A DNA stretch of 64,000 bases from Flavobacterium solisilvae (GTDB taxonomy: Bacteria > Bacteroidota > Bacteroidia > Flavobacteriales > Flavobacteriaceae). The notes beneath the pieces were generated by a model that saw nothing but the letters and a program-made list of their open reading frames with translations, was not told the origin of the DNA and ran no database searches. Positions 18,829 through 27,659 of the stretch are shown here, piece after piece (position 1 is the stretch's first letter; the number at the start of each line of letters is the position of its first letter). The position numbers and the translations under genes are program-made. The stretch lies in NCBI RefSeq assembly GCF_012911605.1, contig NZ_JAAMPT010000204.1, positions 102,667-166,666 of the forward strand, written 5' to 3'.

Positions 18829-19610
18829 TATCTTAATTCCTTTAATAGTTCACTAATTGATTTCATTTTAAGTAATGGTGGATATATTTTCCCTTTAACT
18901 TGTGTTGCTATCTTATCGCCTTCTCTTTCTTCTCTCACGTGTAATGTTCCTACATTATCCCAATATTCAAAAACTTCTTTAGAATTCATATAAAAAATTC
19001 CTTTTAAGTGTGGTGCATCAAACCACCAAATGTAAAAACATGGAATATTATCATCACTCAAATCATTTTCTATTTTTTCTCTTTGTCGTTGAAGTTTCTT
19101 ACCTGTATCAAGAGTTAATGAACATTCATAATCGTATCTGGAAGTTGAGTATGGAAAAGTGTTTTTTACCATATTATTGGCACTTAAAAAAGGTGCTTCA
19201 ATATATTTCAATTCATAATATGCTTTTGGTTTATCGTCACTTCCTACAATAAAATCAGGAAATGGATAACCCTTTTTTTGAACTATAATTCCTTTGCTTT
19301 CTAAAAAGAACTGAAATGCTTTTTCATACCATTGCCCCAACTGAATATCTAAACCTTTGATAAAATTATTTCTTTTATTAAGATATTTTGGAATAACGAA
19401 TCTGTAGCATTCTGTTAATCCTTTCACTCTTTCTTTCAAAATTTTAGGAGCTATTGGATTTGGCTCATCTTTTATATTAAGATACATTTCTTGAAAACAC
19501 ACTTCGTTAAAGTCACTAAATTCAACTTTTCTATCAAATTTCGTTTCAATTTTTTCTTTGTTACTATTACAAAAATCAACTAGCTCTTTAAACAATCCTA
19601 TATCAGTCAT
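18828..19610 (-). CDS. PD-(D/E)XK restriction endonuclease-like protein
   Basis: This 260-residue protein has a textbook PD-(D/E)XK core: helix Glu96 in QWYEKAF, Pro118-Asp119 in FPDFIVG, and Glu133-x-Lys135 in YYELKYI. An R-rich helix with spaced glutamines (KLQRQREKI) follows. These residues bind Mg2+ and cut phosphodiester bonds in type II enzymes. The gene overlaps the genes on both sides by one base, so it is translationally coupled to the 143-aa protein and the TGT-like protein. It is the most likely nuclease of the system, acting on DNA that lacks the methylation or the base change made by its partners. I cannot name the isoschizomer family. Confidence 0.75.
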   Translation of the reverse strand: MTDIGLFKELVDFCNSNKEKIETKFDRKVEFSDFNEVCFQEMYLNIKDEPNPIAPKILKERVKGLTECYRFVIPKYLNKRNNFIKGLDIQLGQWYEKAFQFFLESKGIIVQKKGYPFPDFIVGSDDKPKAYYELKYIEAPFLSANNMVKNTFPYSTSRYDYECSLTLDTGKKLQRQREKIENDLSDDNIPCFYIWWFDAPHLKGIFYMNSKEVFEYWDNVGTLHVREEREGDKIATQVKGKIYPPLLKMKSISELLKELR

Positions 19611-20041
19611 TACAACTCTTTTTTTATTTTATTAATAATTTCATTGAATGATACGACTTCATTGCTAATAAAATTTTTAATTGTTTGACTCTTTTTTTTT
19701 TCAAGAATAAATTCACGTATTAAGGAACCTTCAATACTTAATAAGTTATCATTCTTATCCATGAAAACAAAAAACAAAGGTCTATCTAAACTAGAATATT
19801 GAGTTTTAATCAATTCCATCACTTGATTTTCAAACTGATTCTTATTGGTAAAGTATCTTCCTTCGTATTCATTTTCATTATTAGTTGCAAAAACAAAATA
19901 AGAATGAATGTTTCTGGTTCTGTCCAATAGAATATGCTTTGGTATCCATTCGGTACTAAAACATGCTTCTTCAATTTTTAGCTTATAGTTAGATTTTAGT
20001 TTGTTTAAAACTAAATCTTCTGTAGTCAAATAATCAATCAT
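19610..20041 (-). CDS. Unknown 143-aa protein of the restriction operon
   Basis: The protein has no signal peptide or membrane segment and mixes alpha and beta elements: a hydrophobic strand RPLFFVFMD in the middle and a lysine-rich C-terminal helix region. I recognise no family. It overlaps the regulator gene by 8 bp and the nuclease gene by one base, so it is made together with them. It may be a specificity or small nuclease subunit, as in two-subunit type II enzymes with asymmetric sites; this is inference from gene order alone. Confidence 0.65.
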   Translation of the reverse strand: MIDYLTTEDLVLNKLKSNYKLKIEEACFSTEWIPKHILLDRTRNIHSYFVFATNNENEYEGRYFTNKNQFENQVMELIKTQYSSLDRPLFFVFMDKNDNLLSIEGSLIREFILEKKKSQTIKNFISNEVVSFNEIINKIKKEL

Positions 20042-20252
20042 TAAACAATTTTGCTATTTCAATATTTAAAGATTTCGCAATCTTTTCAATATTAATTAAA
20101 GTAATATTTTTTTCAGCACGTTCAATCATTCCAATATAAGTTCTATGAACATCTGCAAGATGAGCAAGTTGCTCCTGAGAAAGTCCTCTTTCAATTCTTA
20201 TCTCCCTAACTCTTTCTCCGAACTTTATTAAAATTTTAGATTTATCCTTCAT
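20034..20252 (-). CDS. Cro/C1-type helix-turn-helix controller protein
   Basis: This 72-residue protein is almost entirely one XRE-type HTH domain (GERVREIRIERGLSQEQLA, then HRTYIGMIERAEKN). It has the size and position of C proteins that time expression of restriction genes relative to methyltransferases. As the first gene of the minus-strand operon it probably regulates its own promoter in the 20253-20361 gap. The operator could not be picked out with confidence. Confidence 0.85.
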   Translation of the reverse strand: MKDKSKILIKFGERVREIRIERGLSQEQLAHLADVHRTYIGMIERAEKNITLINIEKIAKSLNIEIAKLFND

Positions 20253-20361
20253 TGCTAATTAAAGTATGCAAATTAAGAATATAAAAAAAGCCTAACAACA
20301 TACTATGATTAGCATTAATTACACGGAAGATCATATAAAAAACTAGGTGTACAAAAACCAA

Positions 20362-20395
20362 AAACCCTGTCAAATTTATATCTGACAGGGTTTTT
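20362..20395 (-). terminator. Bidirectional terminator after the sugar permease gene
   Basis: The stem AAACCCTGTCA / TGACAGGGTTT (11 bp) has A- and T-runs on both flanks. It lies 25 bp beyond the stop codon of the minus-strand permease gene and separates it from the restriction operon. Confidence 0.8.
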
Positions 20396-20419
20396 ATTTA
20401 TTTGTAAAACATTAAAAAA

Positions 20420-21856
20420 TTAATGTCCGCCACTAACTTTTTTGTCAAAACTAATACCTTGTTGTTTTAGAATTCCGCTTACTTTCCAAGCGTAGAAAGC
20501 CAAATAAGCAAAACATAAAACACCAACAATATAACTTGATTGAATGGTTGAAACATCGGCTACATAACCTTGTAGTAAGCTTACAAAACCTCCACCCATA
20601 ATCATCATAATTAAGAAACTACTTCCTTGGCTAGTGTGTTTTCCTAAACCGCTAACAGCTAATGTAAAAATACATGGCCAAAGCGTACTACAAAACAATC
20701 CAACGCTTGTAAACGCATAAACGCTAATCATTCCATCAGTTGCCATCCCAATCAATAAAGCGGCAATACCTAAACCAGAGAAAATCAATAACATTCGTGC
20801 TGGATTTCCTTTACTAGCAATATCCGCAACAATCAATACTAAAATAATTAATGCATAAACATAAAACGGTGTCAAATCGTGTTTTGCAATAGCATTAACC
20901 AACAAGAAAACTCCAAATGCTAAATAAGGCGCAATGAAACGCAATATCTTTTGTGTACTCATATTATCGGTAAATGCTTCAACTGCTCCAGTCCAACGAC
21001 CAATCATTAAACTTGCCCAATATAACGAAATGTAAGGCGCAACATCTTTAGTTAAAAATCCTAAGTTTTTCTCCATATAAGCTGGCAAATTACTTGCTGT
21101 AGAAACTTCTACTCCAACGTAAACAAAAATGGCAATCATTCCCAAAACCAATTGAGGATATCTCAACGCTGAACTTCTTGCTGAACTTCCATCGCTTTCT
21201 GCTTCAACTATGGCTTCTGGTTTATCTGGAATTGATGAGAATTTTAATAAAATAGCAACCAATAAAAATGCTGCTCCAAGAACTAAATAAGGAATTTTTA
21301 CACTTTCGATACTCATTTCTGTTTTTTCGGAAGTAGCTGAACCAAAAATAGCAAAACTCACGATTAACGGTCCAATTGTTGTTCCAAGATTATTAATTCC
21401 GCCAGCCATTGTTAAACGCTGTGAACCTGTCGATATTGGTCCAAGCGCAATCGCTAATGGATTTGCCACCGTTTGTTGCAACGAAAATCCTAAAGCTACA
21501 ATAAACAATCCTGAAAGCATTAATGGAAATGAACCTGTATTTGCCGCTGGATAAAATAATAATGTTCCTAAAGCCGAAATCGCTAATCCTAAAGCTAATG
21601 AATTTTTGTAGCCAATTCGGTTGATTAAATCGCCTTTGGTTATATAGGAAATCAATAAATACAAAAGAGAACCAACAGTATAAGCAATATAAAATGCCAA
21701 AGAAACCAATTGACTTTCTACTTGTGATAAATCAAATGCTTCTTTAAAAACGGGAATTAAAATATCGTTACTTGCAGCAACAAATCCCCAAAAGAAGAAA
21801 ACAGTTACCAAGGGAATAAATTGTGCCCAATTGGTTTTAATTTGGTTAGTACTCAT
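20420..21856 (-). CDS. FucP/GluP-type sugar:proton symporter (MFS)
   Basis: This 478-residue polytopic protein has about 12 membrane segments. It starts with the FHS-family pattern WAQFIPLVTVFFFWGFV and has SLQQTVANPLAIALG in the first half and GLFCSTLWPCIFTLAV late, as in FucP and GluP transporters. It imports a monosaccharide, probably glucose or galactose, across the inner membrane. The operator-like palindrome at 22016-22027 and the downstream-facing GH97 and GH43-like genes suggest it takes up the sugar released from an alpha-glucan. Confidence 0.88.
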   Translation of the reverse strand: MSTNQIKTNWAQFIPLVTVFFFWGFVAASNDILIPVFKEAFDLSQVESQLVSLAFYIAYTVGSLLYLLISYITKGDLINRIGYKNSLALGLAISALGTLLFYPAANTGSFPLMLSGLFIVALGFSLQQTVANPLAIALGPISTGSQRLTMAGGINNLGTTIGPLIVSFAIFGSATSEKTEMSIESVKIPYLVLGAAFLLVAILLKFSSIPDKPEAIVEAESDGSSARSSALRYPQLVLGMIAIFVYVGVEVSTASNLPAYMEKNLGFLTKDVAPYISLYWASLMIGRWTGAVEAFTDNMSTQKILRFIAPYLAFGVFLLVNAIAKHDLTPFYVYALIILVLIVADIASKGNPARMLLIFSGLGIAALLIGMATDGMISVYAFTSVGLFCSTLWPCIFTLAVSGLGKHTSQGSSFLIMMIMGGGFVSLLQGYVADVSTIQSSYIVGVLCFAYLAFYAWKVSGILKQQGISFDKKVSGGH

Positions 21857-22015
21857 AAATTAAATTTTAAATTTTGGTTTAGTTAATAGTTTTATGAAAA
21901 AAATATAATTTTTGATATAAAAAATTATCAGTTTGATAATTTAAGTTATCGTTTATTGGTTAAATATACAGTTATAAGCAAAACACATGGAAATTGGGAG
22001 CAATTAGTTATTAAC

Positions 22016-22027
22016 GAAATCGATTTC
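22016..22027. promoter_or_regulatory. LacI-type operator, copy 1 (upstream of permease)
   Basis: GAAATCGATTTC is a perfect palindrome with the central CG typical of LacI-family operators. It is embedded in TTAACGAAATCGATTTCAT and starts 160 bp from the permease start. The same flanking words recur at 26238. Confidence 0.5.
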
Positions 22028-22091
22028 ATAAACCTATTTTTATCAAATTCCTATAAAAATTACAACGTTTGCGTTCCATCAACTTTATAAA

Positions 22092-23971
22092 TTACTCTGC
22101 TTTTTTAATTTCTGATTTTGGTCCAATTCCGTTGTTGTTGAATGCTTCAATTTGGAAATAATATACATCTGAACGATCCAATCCATTAAAATAATATTCG
22201 GTTTTGCCATAAACCATAATCGAACCGTATAATTTGTCAGGCGATTTTCCAAAGTAAATTACATAACCATCAGCATTAGGTTCTTGTTTCCATTTGAACC
22301 AAACATTTCTGCGTTCACCTTTAATCTTTGGAGCAGAACGCAACGGAACAAATCCTTTAACTTCGGCTGGTTTTTCGCCACTTCCTTTTCCAAAAACTCT
22401 AAAACCACTAATAGCAAATTTACCCGTTGGCATGCTAATATTTTCTAGTTTCAAATAACGAGCAACGATAGGTTTTTGTAACTCTATATATTCATGAGGA
22501 ACATCTTTGGTGCTTTTGCTTTTATCAATTGCTATTTTCCAATTTTTGTTATCATCAGAGGCATAAATGATGTATTTGTGACCAGTTGTTGTATCAGGTT
22601 TACCCATGATTTCAGCATCTTGATCGGCATAGTTAATTTGAATGGCGTTGATGGTACTTTTTTCGCCTAAATCTGAAATTAAATATTCGCCTTTGTTAGC
22701 CGTTTTTGCTGACCAATAGGTTTTTATATCTTCATCTACAATCAAATTAGGTTGAAATCCGCCAAGCGTTGACGAAACCTGAACTGGTTTGTTATAATTC
22801 AATAACATCCAACCTGCAAAACTTTCGCTTAAATGACCTTTATTTTCTGATGGTAAAAAGGTTGGATAATCGCCATAAGCTGTATTGGAATATAAAATAT
22901 CGTCTTTATCAAAACCTGCTGGCCAAATTCCCAATCGGCGTTCGAAATTATTTTTGACACAAATTCCTATGGTGGAAACATGCCAATATTTATCGTTACT
23001 ATCTGTAAAAGTTGCACCATGTCCAGCACCGCGAGCAAATCCTCCAGGTTTATAGGAAAACGGATTATGAGATTGATATTCAAATGGTCCAAGCGGATGT
23101 TTGCCTACATAAACACCATCTGCATAACCACTGAATTCAGTTCCTGGCGCGCCATATTGCAAATAATATTTACCGTTATGTTTGGTCATAAAAGCGCCTT
23201 CAGTAAACGGTTGTAAAAAGGTGTTACGTTGTATTCACCAAATCGTTCCCAACCGTGTTCATCGTCATTCAAGGCTAAAACTGGAATTCTTTCGCCTTCG
23301 GGTTGAAAGGTTTTGCGGTTGAGTTTCATTCCATACAATGGATATAAATTACTCGAACCATAATATTCATAGACTTCGTCTTTTTCTTTGTCCCAAAAAA
23401 TTTGCGGATCCCAAGCAGCAGCTTCCGATTTGTGGATGAGTTCTTTCCACTCGCCTTTTTTGGGATTTGTACTCATCCAAAGTGGAAAATCTTTTCCGTG
23501 GGTTGAACCAACAACTAGCAACGTATCATTGACAAAAGACAATGATGGCGCGCAAAGTTCATCATAAACTTTATGCTCAGGACGAAGGAATTTTTTTGAG
23601 ATAAATTTCCAATCAGACATGTCTTTGCTATGCCAATAACCCCATTGATTTGTGGAAAAAAGATAGTAATCGCTTTTGAAAAAAGTAATTACCGGATCGG
23701 CTGTGGCACGATGTTTTCCTTGTTCAACAAAATTTGGAATTGGACAATAACCATAATCAATATTGATTGGATTGCAATAGGTTTTGTTTTGTGCTTGCAG
23801 CGAATTTGTATTGATGCAGATTGCCGTAGCCCAGATAGAAACGTAAAGCCATGAGGAAGTATTTTCTATTTTTTTCTTATCAAAAAAAAGCGACCAAAGA
23901 AGCTCTTTTTTTGATTTAGAAAAAAAGAAAATACGACGAATGCTTGAAGTGAATAGCTGGAAATGGCTCAT
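22092..23971 (-). pseudogene. GH43-like glycoside hydrolase with F5/8C and FN3 domains, split by a frameshift
   Basis: Two frames, 23186-23971 and 22092-23189, form one protein of about 626 residues once a single missing T is restored on the coding strand in the T5 run (plus-strand A5 at 23215-23219). The restored text reads VTPF, LQPF, TEGAFMTKHNGKYYL. The first part carries GH43 five-bladed-propeller motifs (ATADPV with catalytic Asp, AAWDPQIFWD). The general-acid Glu is in TEGA, only five codons past the break. A discoidin/F5/8C-like domain (about residues 300-440) and a C-terminal FN3-like domain follow. The N-terminus is an unusually long signal region ending LQAQN. It lies 5 bp downstream of the GH97 gene. 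If the deletion is real the enzyme is inactive; a homopolymer sequencing error is equally possible. Confidence 0.8.
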
Positions 23972-23976
23972 AAAAA

Positions 23977-26076
23977 TTAATTAATTGGTTCAAAACTAAT
24001 TGCGGTTCCGCCACCTTTTGCTAAAACTAATTTTAGTTTAGATTTAGAAGTAACGGTCATTGTTTTTATTTCATAATTGATTGGATTTTTCTCCCAATCG
24101 GCTGTTTTTCCATCTTGATAAATAACCGCTTTATATTTTTTATTTGGCGAAAGGAAATCCAATTTAATTTCAGAAGTTCTAGCATTTTCATCGGTGATTG
24201 CTCCAAGAAACCAACGTTCCGATTTTTTGTCTTTTCGGGCAACAGTCAAATAATCTCCTGGTTCAGCTTCTAGATATTTGCTGTCTTGCCAATCGGCTGC
24301 AACGTCTTTGATGAACTGAAAGGCATCAGGATATTTTTCGTAGTTTTCAGGTAAATCGGCTGCCATTTGCAACGGAGAATACATGGTTACATACAAGGCT
24401 AATTGTTTTGCCAAAGTGGTATGAACTTGCTCTTTTTTGGTTTTGTCATACGCACTCATTTTGATTTCAAAAATTCCTGGCGTATAATCCATTGGTCCGC
24501 CAAGAAGTCGTGTAAACGGTAAAATGGTTTCGTGCATTGGCGGATTTCCGTTGCTCCAAGCGTTGAATTCGTTTCCGCGAGCTGCTTCTGCCGCAATATA
24601 ATTTGGATACGTTCTGTGGTAACCTGTTGGTCGTGTGCTTTCGTGAGAATTAACCATTAATTTGTTGTCAGCCATTCGTTTAGCCACAAAATTGAAATGG
24701 TTTACCATGGTTTGTCCGTCGTGAAATTCGCCACGCGGAATAATTTTTCCAACATAACCTGATTTTACCGCTGGGTAACCGTATTGTTTCATCAAATTCA
24801 TTGCTCGGTCTAAATGTCTTTCATAATTAGCCACTGAACCCGAAGTTTCGTGGTGCATAATCATTTTTACACCTTTAGATTTAGCATAATCGTTAACCGC
24901 TTTCAAATCAAAATCAGGATATGGCGTTACAAAATCGAAAACATCTTCTTTCCAGTTGCCAAACCAATCTTCCCAACCTACGTTCCAACCTTCAACTAAC
25001 ACACCGTCGAAACCGTGTTTTGCAGCAAAATCGATATAACGTTTGGTGTTTTCTGTTGTTGCTCCGTGTTTTCCACTGGCAATTAATTCTCTAGTTTCGG
25101 TATTCTGTGCATTTTGTGAACCAGCATAATCCCAAGTAGATTTACCTACGTGCATTTCCCACCAAACACCAACATATTTCATTGGTTTTATCCAAGAAGT
25201 ATCTTCAATTTTTGAAGGTTCGTTTAGGTTTAAAGTCATTTTGGAACTGACAATAGTTCGTGCATCATCGCTAACCATAATCGTTCTCCAAGGCGTAACG
25301 CAAGGTGTTTGCAAATAGGCTTTGTCGCCAATGGCATTTGGCGCTAAAATTGAAGTTAATCCAAATGTTTTTGGGTTTAATTCCAAATGCATTACTGGAT
25401 AGTTTACCGTTGCCGCTTCGAAGATGTTGATGTATAAACCATCGGATGATTTCATCATTAGCGGCGATTGTACTGCATATTTTCCTGGAATAGATTTTAC
25501 TCCAATTCCGTTGTTCAAATCGAGTTTTTCATTATCTATTTCAGACAATAATGTTTCATTATATACATATTCCTGACTGTCAAAATCGCCTGGTATCCAA
25601 AACGTTTTGTGATTTCCAGCTAGGTTAAATTCGGTTTTTTCTTCTTTAACGATAAAATAGTTTAAGTCTTTTTGTTTTGGAAATTCATAACGAAAAGCAA
25701 CGCCTTCATCATAAACTCTAAAAACAATAGTAAGCCTTTTTTCGCTTTTCTTTTGAATTAAATTGATTACAAATTCATTATAGTTATTTCTGATACTACT
25801 TTGTTCTCCAAGTACAGGTTTCCATACTTCGTCAAAAGTTGATGTATTACTATTTTCAACCGTAAATCCTTTAGTAAAATCGGTTCCATCCTTTAGTTTT
25901 AATCCTAAAAAACTCTGATTTACTACTTTCTTATCTTTTAAAGTTACAGAATAATTTGGTTTTCCTTCATTATCTAAACCAAAATTAACTGTTAAAGACT
26001 TGGAAGGTGATTGAACTTTTTGAGCATTTACAATTGAAACCAAAAAAAGTAATGCTAAAATTTGAAATTTTTTCAT
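23977..26076 (-). CDS. GH97 inverting alpha-glucosidase (SusB-like)
   Basis: This 699-residue protein has a signal peptide cut after VNAQ. It has an N-terminal GH97 beta-sandwich, a TIM barrel with FDGVLVEGWNVGWEDWFG, and a C-terminal beta domain. Three acidic positions of the inverting SusB type are present: Glu in HHETSG, Glu in NSHESTRP and Glu in AARGNEFNAW. The retaining galactosidase branch has an Asp nucleophile instead. It should release glucose from alpha-glucan oligosaccharides in the periplasm using Ca2+. It is the first gene of a unit with the GH43-like gene, and its upstream region carries the LacI-type palindrome at 26238. Confidence 0.9.
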   Translation of the reverse strand: MKKFQILALLFLVSIVNAQKVQSPSKSLTVNFGLDNEGKPNYSVTLKDKKVVNQSFLGLKLKDGTDFTKGFTVENSNTSTFDEVWKPVLGEQSSIRNNYNEFVINLIQKKSEKRLTIVFRVYDEGVAFRYEFPKQKDLNYFIVKEEKTEFNLAGNHKTFWIPGDFDSQEYVYNETLLSEIDNEKLDLNNGIGVKSIPGKYAVQSPLMMKSSDGLYINIFEAATVNYPVMHLELNPKTFGLTSILAPNAIGDKAYLQTPCVTPWRTIMVSDDARTIVSSKMTLNLNEPSKIEDTSWIKPMKYVGVWWEMHVGKSTWDYAGSQNAQNTETRELIASGKHGATTENTKRYIDFAAKHGFDGVLVEGWNVGWEDWFGNWKEDVFDFVTPYPDFDLKAVNDYAKSKGVKMIMHHETSGSVANYERHLDRAMNLMKQYGYPAVKSGYVGKIIPRGEFHDGQTMVNHFNFVAKRMADNKLMVNSHESTRPTGYHRTYPNYIAAEAARGNEFNAWSNGNPPMHETILPFTRLLGGPMDYTPGIFEIKMSAYDKTKKEQVHTTLAKQLALYVTMYSPLQMAADLPENYEKYPDAFQFIKDVAADWQDSKYLEAEPGDYLTVARKDKKSERWFLGAITDENARTSEIKLDFLSPNKKYKAVIYQDGKTADWEKNPINYEIKTMTVTSKSKLKLVLAKGGGTAISFEPIN

Positions 26077-26237
26077 CTAAAATACTTTGATTTTTTTACA
26101 AAAAAGTGATACTACTTTTCTATTTTGTTATTTTTTAATCCTAAAAATTAATACATTAAAAAAAATGCTGATATAATTTTCATAAAAATACATTTATTCG
26201 TAAATTCTAATAACAAAGAACAAAAATAGTTATTAAC

Positions 26238-26249
26238 GAAAACGATTTC
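26238..26249. promoter_or_regulatory. LacI-type operator, copy 2 (upstream of GH97)
   Basis: GAAAACGATTTC sits in TAGTTATTAACGAAAACGATTTC, nearly identical to copy 1 over more than 20 bp. Its 162-bp distance to the GH97 start closely matches the 160 bp of copy 1 to the permease start. Confidence 0.5.
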
Positions 26250-26281
26250 TTTTACTATTTTTAACAACTCTACAAAAAAAA

Positions 26282-26298
26282 TCCCGACTATATCGGGA
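26282..26298 (-). terminator. Intrinsic terminator of the dehydrogenase gene
   Basis: The stem TCCCGA / TCGGGA is followed by a seven-T run on the minus strand. It lies 7 bp beyond the stop codon of the 26305-27507 gene. Confidence 0.7.
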
Positions 26299-26304
26299 CT
26301 TTAT

Positions 26305-27507
26305 TTATTTTTCATCTACATAATCTTGAAGATAGGCAAATCGAGGTGTTAATTTTCCGTTTTCGGTTATCTTAGCACGTTGCAAAATACCGTCTTTATC
26401 ATTATTAAAAAAAGCTGGAATAACGTGTTGCATAAACATTTCGCCAAAACCTTCGCTGGCATCTTTTGGCAATTCACACGGTAAATTATCGACTGACATT
26501 ACCATGATTGAACCTGGATGCGAATAAGGAACTTCTTTATGTTCGCTTGGCAAATAACCAAAAAATGGTTCGGCTATCGTCGATGCTTTGATGGTACAGG
26601 CAATTGGTCCATTAACATCACATGAAATATCAGCAACAACTTGAATTTTATTTTTGGGCGAATTCAGCATTTCACGAGTTAAAATATCGGGTGCATTATT
26701 TCCGTGAAAATGTCCAGCCATATAAATATCGGCTACTTTAGTAAATCGTTCAAAATCAGAAATATAATCTTGAGGATTTTTATAAAAATCTTGATTATCT
26801 AAAACTTGACCGTCTTTTCTTTTGTTATAATCCAAAACATCGATTTGAGTATAAACGGGTTGCGTATAAATTTTATTCAAAAAATCATCTGCCGAAACCT
26901 GTTTTACCTTCATTCCGTCGAGAATTTCTTTTGCGCCCATTCCTACTTTTCCGTGACCAGTCAATACAATTTTGATGTTGGGAAGAATTTGTCTTTTTAG
27001 TCTAACAATTAAATCGTCTTTACTTTTTAGTGTTTCAGCTTTTGGCAACGTAAATAAATCATATTTAATTCCAAAAGCTCTAAAACCGTTGTAAGCACCA
27101 ACAATTCCGGCATAGCGACCAAAACCTATCAACCTTCTGTTGTTTACATCAACAATAGTTTCGTGGTCAAAAAGCTCGATATTTTTCTCTAAAATAGCTT
27201 GCAGTAACTTTCTATTATAAGGTTGAAATTTAATCGTATGCGAAAAGAAAAAATACTTTTTATTTGGTATCAAATAATCAACTGGAATTTCTTTTACGCC
27301 AAATAAAACATCGCAATCCGTCATATCTGAAACAACTTCAATTCCAAGATTAGCATATTCTTCATCCGAAAAAACTCGAATATCTGAACTTTCAACTTTA
27401 ATTTCAGCATTAGGATATTCCGTTTTTAACTTTACTAATTCTTCTGGAGTAAAAACTACACGTCTGTCTGGCGGATTTTTTCTTTCTTTTATAATTCCAA
27501 ATTTCAT
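26305..27507 (-). CDS. Saccharopine/alanine dehydrogenase-like NAD(P) oxidoreductase
   Basis: This 400-residue cytosolic protein has the N-terminal substrate domain of the alanine dehydrogenase/saccharopine dehydrogenase group (IKERKNPPDRRVVFTPEE). A Rossmann domain with GHGKVGMGAKE follows, then ADISCDVNGPIACT as in LYS1-type saccharopine dehydrogenases. It should perform NAD(P)-linked oxidative deamination of an amino-acid-type substrate; lysine metabolism is the best guess. It is a single-gene unit with a terminator at 26282-26298 and a palindromic operator-like sequence 37 bp upstream. The precise substrate is not certain. Confidence 0.75.
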   Translation of the reverse strand: MKFGIIKERKNPPDRRVVFTPEELVKLKTEYPNAEIKVESSDIRVFSDEEYANLGIEVVSDMTDCDVLFGVKEIPVDYLIPNKKYFFFSHTIKFQPYNRKLLQAILEKNIELFDHETIVDVNNRRLIGFGRYAGIVGAYNGFRAFGIKYDLFTLPKAETLKSKDDLIVRLKRQILPNIKIVLTGHGKVGMGAKEILDGMKVKQVSADDFLNKIYTQPVYTQIDVLDYNKRKDGQVLDNQDFYKNPQDYISDFERFTKVADIYMAGHFHGNNAPDILTREMLNSPKNKIQVVADISCDVNGPIACTIKASTIAEPFFGYLPSEHKEVPYSHPGSIMVMSVDNLPCELPKDASEGFGEMFMQHVIPAFFNNDKDGILQRAKITENGKLTPRFAYLQDYVDEK

Positions 27508-27543
27508 TACCTCAAATTTTAATTGCCCAAAAGTAACGGTAAC

Positions 27544-27555
27544 GAAAACGTTTTC
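27544..27555. promoter_or_regulatory. LacI-type operator, copy 3 (dehydrogenase / serine hydrolase divergent region)
   Basis: GAAAACGTTTTC is a perfect 12-bp palindrome within GTAACGAAAACGTTTTC and shares AACGAAA.CG.TTTC with copies 1 and 2. It lies 37 bp upstream of the dehydrogenase start. Confidence 0.45.
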
Positions 27556-27636
27556 AAAACTTTTTTATGAAATAATATTGTGGAAAACATGTTGAAAGGT
27601 TTGTCGTTTTTGTTCTGTAAACCCATTTTGAATAAT

Positions 27637-27644
27637 TATATTTG
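27637..27644 (+). promoter_or_regulatory. -7 promoter box of the serine hydrolase gene
   Basis: TATATTTG matches TAnnTTTG exactly and lies 15 bp before the ATG at 27660. It overlaps the TTG codon at 27642, which is therefore unlikely to be the start. Confidence 0.5.
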
Positions 27645-27659
27645 TTATTCCACATATTT

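Noticed and set aside
16067..20252. Complete 7-deazaguanine (Dpd) modification cluster
   Set aside because: Only a TGT-like gene is present; no dpdB/dpdC-type partners or preQ0 synthesis genes are seen in the window.
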